From the NCBI RefSeq assembly GCF_016735495.2, contig NZ_JAERQY020000001.1:372001-436000 (forward strand): a stretch of DNA of 64,000 nt. The letters are read 5' to 3'. Made by a program: the position numbers and the translations under genes. Below the pieces are notes generated by a model. That model saw only the letters and a list, made by a program, of their open reading frames with translations. It made no database searches and was not told the origin of the DNA. The stretch comes from Lysobacter sp. MMG2 (GTDB lineage Bacteria > Pseudomonadota > Gammaproteobacteria > Xanthomonadales > Xanthomonadaceae). Below are positions 11,189-19,433 of the stretch, in pieces (the stretch's first letter is position 1; the number at the start of each line of letters is the position of its first letter).

Positions 11189-11332
11189 GCGTCAGACTCC
11201 CACGAAGCCGGCACGGGACCCATCCCGATGCCGCGCAATGCCAAAAGGAAACGGCCTCGCGAACACGTTCTTCCGAAGCACGCATTCCTGGAGCAGGAAC
11301 TTCCGAATCACATACCCACGGGCACGAAAACG

Positions 11333-11358
11333 ACAAAGGGCCCTTGCGGGCCCCTTGT
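11333..11358 (-). terminator. Probable terminator between tRNA-fMet and rimP
   Basis: The stem ACAAAGGGCCC pairs with GGGCCCCTTGT (one mismatch) around a TTGC loop. On the minus strand it continues into CGTTTTCG. It could end transcripts of the tRNA gene or attenuate read-through into rimP. Confidence 0.55.
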
Positions 11359-11426
11359 CCGTACAGCTGGATGTCGGTGTGATCGCGTGAGCAGTGCGCG
11401 ATCACCAAGCCCGGCCTTTGGCCCGG

Positions 11427-11449
11427 GAAAGCCCGGAATCCGGGCTTTC
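11427..11449 (-). terminator. Hairpin downstream of tRNA-fMet
   Basis: A perfect 10-bp stem (GAAAGCCCGG with CCGGGCTTTC, loop of 3) lies 40 bp past the 3' end of the tRNA. It has TTTC at its end but no long T-run. It may be a terminator or a 3'-processing barrier. Confidence 0.5.
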
Positions 11450-11488
11450 CTCGGATCGTGTCGATGAACGAACGATCCTGGCCGAAGC

Positions 11489-11565
11489 TGGTAGCGGGGG
11501 CAGGATTTGAACCTGCGACCTTCGGGTTATGAGCCCGACGAGCTGCCAGACTGCTCCACCCCGCA
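11489..11565 (-). tRNA. metY: Initiator tRNA-fMet (CAT)
   Basis: The 77-nt cloverleaf has anticodon CAT, an encoded CCA end, the three G:C pairs of the initiator anticodon stem (TCGGG/CCCGA) and the A11:T24 pair of the D-stem, all marks of an initiator rather than elongator tRNA. The acceptor stem is GCGGGG pairing with CCCCGC, while positions 1 and 72 are both T. It therefore has a U1-U72 mismatch instead of the C1-A72 mismatch of E. coli; either leaves the end unpaired, as formylation requires. It lies between nuoN and rimP, with a good promoter 12 bp upstream. Confidence 0.98.
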
Positions 11566-11576
11566 TCAGGCCGATC

Positions 11577-11605
11577 ATCATAACGGCCGACTAAAATCTG
11601 CGCAA
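11577..11605 (-). promoter_or_regulatory. Sigma-70 promoter of tRNA-fMet
   Basis: On the minus strand TTGCGC (11600-11605) and TATGAT (11577-11582) are separated by exactly 17 bp. The -10 ends 11 bp before the first base of the mature tRNA. This gives the tRNA and possibly rimP-nusA-infB transcription independent of the nuo operon. A small hairpin (CCGATT/AATCGG, about 11609-11629) between this promoter and nuoN may end the nuo transcript. Confidence 0.65.
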
Positions 11606-11647
11606 GCCCGATTCATGAATTAAATCGGATTCGCGCTAAAACTGCTG

Positions 11648-13102
11648 TCAGGCGAACGCCCTCTGGCACCACGCCATGATCGGATTCCAGGCCAGACCCA
11701 GTGCGAGCAGCGCCAGCGCGTTCACGCCGAAGGCAATGCGCAGCGGACGGTCGTTGCTGGGCTCCATGGGCTCCCCTTCCGGCTCGTCGAAGTACATCGC
11801 CTTGATGACGCGCAGGTAGTAGAACGCGCCGACCACGGCAAACACAACGCCGACGAGCGTCAGCCACAGCATGTCGCCCTGCAGCGCGGCGCGCAGCACG
11901 GCCAGTTTCGACCAGAAGCCCAGGAACGGCGGCACGCCGGCCAGCGAGGCCATCACGCACAGCACCAGGCCGGCCATCCACGGATTGCGCGCGTTGAGGC
12001 CCTTGTAGTCGTCGATGCGGTCGGCTTCGAAGCCGCGGCGCGAAAGCACCACGATGGCACCGAAGGCCGCGGCCGACATGATCGAGTAGCTGATCGCGTA
12101 GAACAGCGCCGCGGCGAAGCCCTCACGCCCGCCGCCGGCCAGGCCGACGAACAGGAAGCCCACGTGCGAGATCGTCGAGTACGCCAGCAGGCGCTTGAGA
12201 TTGGTCTGCACCATCGCGCTGAGGTTGCCGATGGCGAGCGACAGCACCGCGAGGATCGCCAGCATCAGGCGCCACTGCTCTTCGAACGCGGGCGCGCCGA
12301 CTTCCAGCAGACGGTAGGTCATGCCGAACGCCGCCAATTTCGGCGCCGAGCCGATGAACAGCGTGATCGGCGTCGGGGCGCCGTGGTACACGTCCGGCAG
12401 CCACATGTGGAACGGCGCGGCGCCGAACTTGAACGCGATGCCGGCGACGATGAACACCACGCCGGTGATCAGCATCAGCGTCGACTCGCCGGCCTGCAGC
12501 TTGTCCTGCGTGACGGCGGCGATCTGGTCCAGCTGCAGCGTGCCCGTGGCGCCGTAAACCAGCGACAGGCCGTACAGCAGCAGGCCCGAGGCGAGCGCGC
12601 CCAGGACGAAATACTTGATGGCCGCTTCCGAGGCCAGCGGGCTTTCGCGGTCGACGGCCACCAGCGCGTAGGAGCAAAGCGCCAGCATTTCCAGGCCCAG
12701 GTACACCATCACCAGGCTGCCGGAGGACACCAGCAGCATCATGCCGGCGGTGGCGAAGAGCATCAGCACCGACACCTCGCCCTTGTACAGCTCGCGGGCG
12801 CGCAGGTACGGCCAGGTGTAGATCATCGCCAGGATGCCGACGACACCGATGGTCACCTTCATCACATCGGCCGCGATGTCGCGGACGAACATCCCGCCGA
12901 GCACGGTGCCCTGCCCGCCCACACCGGTGGCGACCATGAAGGTCGCGACCGCGAGCACGGCAATGGCGAACAGGTGGCTGACCACGCGGCGGCGCTCGTC
13001 GATGAACAGGTCGATCATCAGCAGCGCGAACGCGCCGAGGATCACCACCAGCTCGGGGAGCAGCGGCATCAGGTCGGCGATGGAACGGACAGGCATGTTC
13101 AT
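11648..13102 (-). CDS. nuoN: NADH-quinone oxidoreductase subunit N
   Basis: NuoN is an antiporter-like proton-pumping subunit in the membrane arm of complex I. The 484-residue product is almost entirely hydrophobic, with about 14 membrane segments and the proton-antiporter domain (about 120-420) with conserved KFGAAPFHMWLPDVYHGAP and NLKRLLAYSTISHVGF. The start MNMPVRSIADL has GAGG 10 bases upstream. It is the last gene of nuoA-N, 12 bp after nuoM. Confidence 0.97.
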   Translation of the reverse strand: MNMPVRSIADLMPLLPELVVILGAFALLMIDLFIDERRRVVSHLFAIAVLAVATFMVATGVGGQGTVLGGMFVRDIAADVMKVTIGVVGILAMIYTWPYLRARELYKGEVSVLMLFATAGMMLLVSSGSLVMVYLGLEMLALCSYALVAVDRESPLASEAAIKYFVLGALASGLLLYGLSLVYGATGTLQLDQIAAVTQDKLQAGESTLMLITGVVFIVAGIAFKFGAAPFHMWLPDVYHGAPTPITLFIGSAPKLAAFGMTYRLLEVGAPAFEEQWRLMLAILAVLSLAIGNLSAMVQTNLKRLLAYSTISHVGFLFVGLAGGGREGFAAALFYAISYSIMSAAAFGAIVVLSRRGFEADRIDDYKGLNARNPWMAGLVLCVMASLAGVPPFLGFWSKLAVLRAALQGDMLWLTLVGVVFAVVGAFYYLRVIKAMYFDEPEGEPMEPSNDRPLRIAFGVNALALLALGLAWNPIMAWCQRAFA

Positions 13103-13114
13103 TGCGCTACGACC

Positions 13115-14644
13115 TCAGAGCTTCGACGCGGCGATCTGCGTCGCCAGATTCGCGATGGCGGGTTCCATCAGGTCCGTCAGCGGCTTCGGCCACAGGCCCA
13201 GGATCAGCACGCCGGCGGCGAACACGCCCAGCACGAAGGCTTCGCGTGCGTTGATGTCTTCCAGTTCGGCAACGTGCGCGTTGGCCACTTCACCCCACAT
13301 CGTGCGCTTGACCAGCCATAGCGTGTAGGCGGCGCCGATGATCAGCGTGGTGGCCGCGACGAAACCGATCAGCGGGTGCTGCTGGAAGCTGGCGAGGATC
13401 ACCATGAACTCGCCCACGAAACCCGACGTGCCCGGCAGGCCGGAGTTGGCCATCGCGAACAGCACCATGAACGCGGCGAACCACGGCATCACGTTGGCGA
13501 CGCCGCCGTAGTCCTTGATCATGCGGGTGTGCATGCGGTCGTAGAGCACGCCGACGCAGGAGAACATCGCGCCCGACACGAAGCCGTGGCTGATCATCTG
13601 CACCATCGCACCCTGCAGGCCCAAACGCGCCGCATCGGTGTTGCCCGCATCGCGCACCAGCGCGAACGAGATAAACGTGCCCAGGGTGACGAAGCCCATG
13701 TGCGACACGGACGAGTACGCGATCAGCTTCTTCATGTCGTCCTGCGCCAGGGCGACCAGACCGACATAGACCACGGCAATCAGGCTCAGCGCGATGACGA
13801 GCCACGCGTACTCGGCGCCGGCATCCGGCACGATCGGCAGCACGAAGCGGATGAAACCGTAGCCACCGATCTTCAGCATGATCGCAGCCAGGATCACCGA
13901 ACCCGCGGTCGGCGCTTCCACGTGCGCGTCCGGCAACCACGTGTGGACCGGGAACATCGGCACCTTGACCGCGAAGGCCACCAGGAAGCCGAAGAAGATC
14001 CACATCTGCTCCGTCGCCGTCAGCGGCTGCGCGTACATGTCGGCCAGCTGCCAGCTACCGCCCTTCAGGTACAGGTAGATCAGGCCCAGCAGCATGAACA
14101 GCGAGCCGAGGAAGGTGTACAGGAAGAACTTCACCGATGCGTACACGCGACGCGGGCCGCCCCACACACCGATGATGATGAACATCGGGATGAGCATGCC
14201 TTCGAAGAACACGTAGAACAGCATCGCGTCCAGCGCGGCGAACACGCCGACCATCAGGCCTTCGAGGATCAGGAACGCGGCGTAGTACTGCGCCACGCGC
14301 TTCTCGACGGAGGTCCACGCGCCGATCATCGCCAGCAGCGTAGTCAGCGTGGTCAGGCCGATCAGCGCGATAGACACACCGTCCACGCCCAGGTGGTAGC
14401 GGATGTTGTAGACCGGGATCCACTTGCGGTTCTCGACGAACTGCATGGCCGCGCTGGCCATGTCGAAACCGGTGAACAGCGGGATGCTCGCCAGCAACGT
14501 CAACAAGGCGATGCCGGTGGCGAACCAGCGGGCCGCATTGGCGCGCTGGTGGCCAAAGGCCATCGTGGCCAGACCGCCGATGATCGGCAGCCAGATCAAG
14601 AGGCTGAGCAGGAAGGAAGTGCTCTGCAAGGGCTCGGAATTCAC
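13115..14644 (-). CDS. nuoM: NADH-quinone oxidoreductase subunit M
   Basis: NuoM is the second antiporter-like proton channel of complex I. The 509-residue product has about 14 membrane segments and the conserved VKVPMFPVHTWLPDAHVEAP and DDMKKLIAYSSVSHMGF that mark the family. The start is taken as a GTG at 14644 (MNSEPLQSTSF) with AAGGA eight bases before it; no in-frame ATG fits as well. It follows nuoL after 18 bp. Confidence 0.97.
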   Translation of the reverse strand: MNSEPLQSTSFLLSLLIWLPIIGGLATMAFGHQRANAARWFATGIALLTLLASIPLFTGFDMASAAMQFVENRKWIPVYNIRYHLGVDGVSIALIGLTTLTTLLAMIGAWTSVEKRVAQYYAAFLILEGLMVGVFAALDAMLFYVFFEGMLIPMFIIIGVWGGPRRVYASVKFFLYTFLGSLFMLLGLIYLYLKGGSWQLADMYAQPLTATEQMWIFFGFLVAFAVKVPMFPVHTWLPDAHVEAPTAGSVILAAIMLKIGGYGFIRFVLPIVPDAGAEYAWLVIALSLIAVVYVGLVALAQDDMKKLIAYSSVSHMGFVTLGTFISFALVRDAGNTDAARLGLQGAMVQMISHGFVSGAMFSCVGVLYDRMHTRMIKDYGGVANVMPWFAAFMVLFAMANSGLPGTSGFVGEFMVILASFQQHPLIGFVAATTLIIGAAYTLWLVKRTMWGEVANAHVAELEDINAREAFVLGVFAAGVLILGLWPKPLTDLMEPAIANLATQIAASKL

Positions 14645-14662
14645 GTCGGGTCCTTGTCGTAA

Positions 14663-16846
14663 TCAGCGCCAGTAGCGGATCAATGCGGCCAGCAGAACAA
14701 TCAGGCCGACGATCATCGCGAACGCGTAGTGGTAGAGGTAACCGGACTGCATCCGGCGGGTCAGGCGGGCAACCAGGTCGACGACGCGAGCGCTGCCGTT
14801 CACCGCGGCACCGTCGATCACGTGCGTATCGACCGCACGCGAAACCTTGCCCAGCGCCAGGCCACCGCCGGCGAAGCCGCCGATCCAGAGCTTGTCGAAG
14901 CCGTACTTCTCCTCGAGCACGCGCACCGGCCAGGCGAACAGCTTGCGCGCCTTCGCGGGCAGCTCAGGCTTCCACAGGTACATGATCGTGGCGAGGATGA
15001 AGCCGCCCAGCGTCAGCCAGAACGCCGGCGCCTTGAAGCCGTGCAGCGCGTAAGCCACCGGGCCGTGCCACACCTCGGCGCCCACCTTGGCGACGGTGTC
15101 GCGCGCGGCGGCCACGTCGATGGAGCCCAGGAAGAACGGCAGCTGCTTGTGGTGGCCCATCGTGTCGGTGCCGAACAGCATCTGGCCGACGGTGAAGAAG
15201 CCGATCACCACCGACGGGATCGCGAGCAGGATCAGCGGCACCGTCACCACCCACGGCGACTCATGCGGCGTGTGCGCGTGGTGGTCGTCATGGCCGTCGT
15301 GGCCATGCGCGTCGTGTTTGTGGTGCGCGTCGTGGCCGTGCTGCTCGGCGAGCTGTGCTTCGTGCTCGCTGGAGTCCGCTTCCGGCGCGACGTAGTGGTC
15401 CGGCACCGGATCGTGGAAACGCTCCTTGCCGTGGAAGGTCATGTACAGCAGGCGGAAGCTGTAGAACGCGGTGACGAACGCGCCCAGCAGCACGGCCCAG
15501 TATGCGTAGGTCGCGACCCAGCTGTGCGCCTCGTGGGCGTGTTCGGCGGCGGCCTCGATGATGGTGTCCTTCGAGTAGAAACCGCTGAAGAACGGCGTGC
15601 CGATCAGCGCCAGCGTGCCGATGAGCATCGTCCAGTACGTGATGGGCATGTACTTCTTCAGGCCGCCCATGCGGCGCATGTCCTGCTCGTGGTGCATGCC
15701 GATGATGACCGAGCCGGCGCCCAGGAACAGCAGCGCCTTGAAGAAGGCGTGCGTCATCAGGTGGTACACGCCGGCGCTGTACGCCGACACGCCCAGCGCG
15801 ACCGTCATGTAACCCAGCTGCGACAGCGTGGAGTACGCGACCACGCGCTTGATGTCGTTCTGCACGATGCCGATCAGGCCCGTCCAGAACGCCGTGGTGG
15901 CACCGATGAAGAGCACGAACGTCAGCGCCGTTTCCGACAGCTCGAACAGCGGCGACATGCGCGCGACCATGAAGATGCCCGCGGTGACCATCGTCGCGGC
16001 GTGGATCAGCGCGGAGATCGGCGTCGGGCCTTCCATCGAGTCCGGCAGCCAGACGTGCAGCGGCACCTGCGCCGACTTGCCCATCGCACCGATGAACAGG
16101 CAGATGCAGATGAAGGTCATCAGCGACCAGCCACCGATCGGCGCCAGCCAGCTGCCCGCCTCGGCCAGTGCCGGCCACGCGTTCTGCATTTGCGCGGCGG
16201 CCAGAGCCGGCTCGCCCGCACGGGCGAAGACGGTGCCGTAATCCAGGCTGTTGAAGGTGTACAGCACGCCGGCGATGCCGAGCAGGAAGCCGAAGTCACC
16301 CACGCGGTTGACCAGGAACGCCTTGAGGTTGGCGAACACCGCGGTCGGGCGCTTGAACCAGAAGCCGATCAGCAGGTACGACACCAGGCCCACCGCTTCC
16401 CAGCCGAAGAACAGCTGCAGGAAGTTGTTGCTCATCACGAGCATCAACATCGAGAAGGTGAACAGCGAGATGTAGCTGAAGAAGCGCTGGTAACCGTCGT
16501 CCTCGGCCATGTAGCCGATGGTGTAGATGTGCACCAGCAGCGACACGAAGGTGACGACCACCATCATCATCGCAGTCAGCTTGTCGACCATGAAGCCGAC
16601 GTTGGCCTCGATGCCGCCGACCTGGAACCAGGTGTAGACGTTCTCGTTGAACGGCGACGCGCCCTGCCAGGCAAGCTGCCACAGGACATGGATCGACAGC
16701 GCGCAGCTGGCGGCGACACCCAGGATGGTCACCCAGTGCGCACCGGCGCGGCCCACCTGGCGGCGGAATAGGCCGGCGATGATCGCGCCGAACAAGGGCG
16801 CGAGCACGATGGCGAGCAGGACGGACTTGGAGATGGCGTGTTCCAT
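14663..16846 (-). CDS. nuoL: NADH-quinone oxidoreductase subunit L
   Basis: NuoL is the distal antiporter-like subunit of complex I and carries the long lateral helix. The 727-residue product is about 110 residues longer than E. coli NuoL (613). It has the conserved GAMGKSAQVPLHVWLPDSME and NDIKRVVAYSTLSQLGYM. Part of the extra length is a striking His/Asp-rich loop (about residues 500-529, HGHDAHHKHDAHGHDGHD) between membrane segments near the C-terminal third. The ATG at 16846 is preferred over a GTG four codons upstream because AGGTGGAG precedes it at good spacing. It starts 13 bp past nuoK. Confidence 0.97.
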   Translation of the reverse strand: MEHAISKSVLLAIVLAPLFGAIIAGLFRRQVGRAGAHWVTILGVAASCALSIHVLWQLAWQGASPFNENVYTWFQVGGIEANVGFMVDKLTAMMMVVVTFVSLLVHIYTIGYMAEDDGYQRFFSYISLFTFSMLMLVMSNNFLQLFFGWEAVGLVSYLLIGFWFKRPTAVFANLKAFLVNRVGDFGFLLGIAGVLYTFNSLDYGTVFARAGEPALAAAQMQNAWPALAEAGSWLAPIGGWSLMTFICICLFIGAMGKSAQVPLHVWLPDSMEGPTPISALIHAATMVTAGIFMVARMSPLFELSETALTFVLFIGATTAFWTGLIGIVQNDIKRVVAYSTLSQLGYMTVALGVSAYSAGVYHLMTHAFFKALLFLGAGSVIIGMHHEQDMRRMGGLKKYMPITYWTMLIGTLALIGTPFFSGFYSKDTIIEAAAEHAHEAHSWVATYAYWAVLLGAFVTAFYSFRLLYMTFHGKERFHDPVPDHYVAPEADSSEHEAQLAEQHGHDAHHKHDAHGHDGHDDHHAHTPHESPWVVTVPLILLAIPSVVIGFFTVGQMLFGTDTMGHHKQLPFFLGSIDVAAARDTVAKVGAEVWHGPVAYALHGFKAPAFWLTLGGFILATIMYLWKPELPAKARKLFAWPVRVLEEKYGFDKLWIGGFAGGGLALGKVSRAVDTHVIDGAAVNGSARVVDLVARLTRRMQSGYLYHYAFAMIVGLIVLLAALIRYWR

Positions 16847-16859
16847 TGCGTGCTCCACC

Positions 16860-17186
16860 TCAGCCCTTCATCGAATCGATTTCGGCCACGTTGATCGTGC
16901 GCCGGTTGCGGAACAGCGTGACCAGGATGGCCAGGCCGATGGCGGCCTCGGCGGCCGCGACGGTCAGGATGAAGAACACGAACACCTGGCCGGCCGGGTC
17001 GGACAGCTGGCGCGAGAACGCCACGAAGTTGATGTTCACCGCGAGCAGCAGCAGCTCCAGCGACATCAGCAGCATGATCACGTTCTTCCGGTTGAGGAAG
17101 ATGCCGGCGACGCTGATGCAGAACAGCACCGCGCCGAGCGCGAGGTAGTGGCCGAGCGCCAGCCCGGCGCCGAAGAATTCGCTCAC
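16860..17186 (-). CDS. nuoK: NADH-quinone oxidoreductase subunit K
   Basis: NuoK is a small membrane subunit of complex I with three helices and conserved glutamates for proton transfer. The product is 108 residues ([18 protein letters not shown]...), slightly longer than the usual 100-102, with glutamates in [13 protein letters not shown] and [12 protein letters not shown]. The start is a GTG at 17186 with a strong AGGAGGGCAAGCC upstream. It overlaps the nuoJ stop by 4 bp (GTGA), so the two are translationally coupled. Confidence 0.95.
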   Translation of the reverse strand: MSEFFGAGLALGHYLALGAVLFCISVAGIFLNRKNVIMLLMSLELLLLAVNINFVAFSRQLSDPAGQVFVFFILTVAAAEAAIGLAILVTLFRNRRTINVAEIDSMKG

Positions 17187-17821
17187 GGCTTGCCCTCCTC
17201 TGCCGGGGTTTCCGCCGGGGCCGGTGCTACCGGCTTGACGGCGTCCATCTTGATCACGCGCACGCGGTCGGTGGAGCGCACGCGCGCCTGCGCCGACGGG
17301 CTCTGGTGACGCGCACCGACGCGGCGGCGCAGGGTCAGCATCACCGCCGCGATCACCGCGACGGTCAGGATGACCGCAGCGACTTCGAACGGCAGCAGGA
17401 ACTGCGTGAACAGCGCACGCGCCAGCCACTGCGTGTTGCCCGCCGCCGACGGATCGGCCGGGAACGCGGTGGCGACGTTGGCCTTGACGCCGATCAGGGT
17501 GAGCATTTCCACCAGCATGACCACCGCGACCACCAGGCCGATCGGCAGGTAGCGCACGTAGCCTTCGCGCAGCGGGGCGACGTCGATGTCGAGCATCATC
17601 ACCACGAACAGCAACAGCACCATCACCGCGCCGACGTAGACCAGGATGAGCGCCACGCCGAGGAACTCGGCGCCGGCGATGATCCAGGTGCAGGCCACCG
17701 AGAAGAAGGTGAGCACGAGGAACAGCACGGCATGCACCGGGTTCTTCACGCTGATGACCGCAACGGCCGCCATCGTGGCGACGGCTGCGAAGAGGAAGAA
17801 GGCAATCTGGGCGAGATCCAT
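17183..17821 (-). CDS. nuoJ: NADH-quinone oxidoreductase subunit J
   Basis: NuoJ is a membrane subunit next to NuoA, NuoH and NuoK in complex I. The 212-residue product has five hydrophobic helices in its first 165 residues and the family motifs [17 protein letters not shown] and [19 protein letters not shown], which includes the pi-bulge helix. A basic then Pro/Glu-rich tail ([15 protein letters not shown]) follows the last helix. It lies 13 bp after nuoI and overlaps nuoK. Confidence 0.96.
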   Translation of the reverse strand: MDLAQIAFFLFAAVATMAAVAVISVKNPVHAVLFLVLTFFSVACTWIIAGAEFLGVALILVYVGAVMVLLLFVVMMLDIDVAPLREGYVRYLPIGLVVAVVMLVEMLTLIGVKANVATAFPADPSAAGNTQWLARALFTQFLLPFEVAAVILTVAVIAAVMLTLRRRVGARHQSPSAQARVRSTDRVRVIKMDAVKPVAPAPAETPAEEGKP

Positions 17822-17834
17822 GTTCGTCAGGCCC

Positions 17835-18323
17835 TCAGCGGAAAGGTGCGTCGGCGGCGCGGCGTTCGGCGATCTCCGCCTCGAGGCGGTCGCCGATGGC
17901 CAGCAGCTGCGGCTTGGTCAGGATGTTCTGGCCGCGCTTGTCGAAGTGGTACTCGTGCACGTGCGTCTCGACGATCGAGTCGACCGGGCAGGATTCTTCG
18001 CAGAAGCCGCAGAAGATGCACTTGAACAGGTCGATGTCGTAGCGCGTGGTGCGGCGGGTGCCGTCCTCGCGCTTGGTCGAATCGATGGTGATCGCCAGCG
18101 CGGGGCACACCGCCTCGCACAGCTTGCACGCGATGCAGCGCTCTTCCCCGTTGGGGTAGCGGCGCAGCGCATGCACGCCGCGGAAGCGCGGCGACTGCGG
18201 CGTCTTTTCCATCGGGTACATCAGCGTGTACTTCGGCTTGAACAGGTACTTGCCGGTCAGGGCAAGGCCCTGTGCGAGCTCGATGAGCAGCAGGCTCTTG
18301 AAGTAGGAAACGATGCGATTCAT
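17835..18323 (-). CDS. nuoI: NADH-quinone oxidoreductase subunit I
   Basis: NuoI carries two [4Fe-4S] clusters (N6a and N6b) that pass electrons to NuoB. The 162-residue product has both ferredoxin motifs, [12 protein letters not shown] (about residues 60-71) and [12 protein letters not shown] (about 99-110), after a short amphipathic N-terminus that docks on the membrane. It follows nuoH after 12 bp. Confidence 0.97.
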   Translation of the reverse strand: MNRIVSYFKSLLLIELAQGLALTGKYLFKPKYTLMYPMEKTPQSPRFRGVHALRRYPNGEERCIACKLCEAVCPALAITIDSTKREDGTRRTTRYDIDLFKCIFCGFCEESCPVDSIVETHVHEYHFDKRGQNILTKPQLLAIGDRLEAEIAERRAADAPFR

Positions 18324-18335
18324 GCGTGATGCCCC

Positions 18336-19430
18336 TTACACGCCGGGCTCGAAGATTTTGAAGTACGCCATCAGCGCGACCACGCAGATCCACGCGATGG
18401 TGATCGGGATGAAGACCTTCCAGCCCAGGCGCATGATCTGGTCGTAGCGATAACGCGGGAACGAGGCGCGGAACCAGATGAAGCAGCTGGCGAAGAAGAA
18501 CACCTTCGCGAGCAGCCACCACCAGCCGTTGCCCAGCACAGTGCCCAGCACCGGCACATCGGGGATCCACGACGCGGGAATGGGCGACAGCCAGCCGCCG
18601 AGGAAGAAGAGCGAGGTCAGGAAGCTGATCAGGATCATGTTCGCGTATTCGGCCAGGAAGAACAGCGCGAACGCCGAACCCGAATACTCGACCATGTGGC
18701 CAGCCACGATTTCCGACTCGCCTTCCACCACGTCGAACGGCGCGCGGTTGGTCTCGGCGACGCCCGAAATGAAGTACACGACGAACAGCGGCAGCATCGG
18801 CACCCAGAACCACTCCAGGAAGCCGGAGTTGCCCGACTGCGCCATCACGATGTCCGTGAGGTTGAGGCTGCCGGCGCCGACCATCACGCCGACCATCGCG
18901 AAGCCCATCGCGATTTCGTACGAAACCACCTGCGCCGCCGCGCGCATCGCGCCGAGGAAGGCGTACTTCGAGTTCGACGCCCAGCCGGCGAGGATGATGC
19001 CGTACACGCCCAGCGAGGTCATCGCCAGTAGGTACAGCAGGCCCGCGTTCGCGTTGGACAGCACGACCTGGTAGTCGAACGGCACCACGGCCCACGCGGC
19101 GAAGGCCGGCGCGAGCGCGATCAGCGGCGCGAGCTTGAACAGGAAGTTCTCCGCGCGCGAGGGCTGGATGACTTCCTTGAACAGCAGCTTGAACACGTCC
19201 GCGAAGGCCTGGAGGATGCCCCGGCCGACGTACATCGGTCCGTGGCGCACGTGCATCCAGCCGATGAGCTTGCGCTCCCAGACGACGTAGAAGGCCACGG
19301 TGATGATCACCGGCATCGCGATCAGCAGGATCTTCAGCACGATCCAGACGATCGCGCCCGTCATGCCGAAGGACAGGAAGAACTCGCGCAGCGGATCGAC
19401 CACGTGGGTGGTGAACATTCCATTGGTCAT
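18336..19430 (-). CDS. nuoH: NADH-quinone oxidoreductase subunit H
   Basis: NuoH links the hydrophilic arm to the membrane arm and forms much of the quinone-binding chamber. The 364-residue product has eight or nine membrane helices and the signatures [38 protein letters not shown] and [19 protein letters not shown]. The ATG at 19430 is 3 bp past the nuoG stop, which suggests coupling. Confidence 0.97.
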   Translation of the reverse strand: MTNGMFTTHVVDPLREFFLSFGMTGAIVWIVLKILLIAMPVIITVAFYVVWERKLIGWMHVRHGPMYVGRGILQAFADVFKLLFKEVIQPSRAENFLFKLAPLIALAPAFAAWAVVPFDYQVVLSNANAGLLYLLAMTSLGVYGIILAGWASNSKYAFLGAMRAAAQVVSYEIAMGFAMVGVMVGAGSLNLTDIVMAQSGNSGFLEWFWVPMLPLFVVYFISGVAETNRAPFDVVEGESEIVAGHMVEYSGSAFALFFLAEYANMILISFLTSLFFLGGWLSPIPASWIPDVPVLGTVLGNGWWWLLAKVFFFASCFIWFRASFPRYRYDQIMRLGWKVFIPITIAWICVVALMAYFKIFEPGV

Positions 19431-19433
19431 CGC

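Larger units (their letters stand above)
11189..11488 (-). other. tRNA-fMet to rimP spacer with two hairpins
   Basis: This 300-bp stretch has no plausible gene. It contains two strong hairpins, listed separately at 11333-11358 and 11427-11449. The remaining 145 bp next to rimP would be the leader of the rimP-nusA-infB transcript. I see no convincing -35/-10 pair there. Confidence 0.5.
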
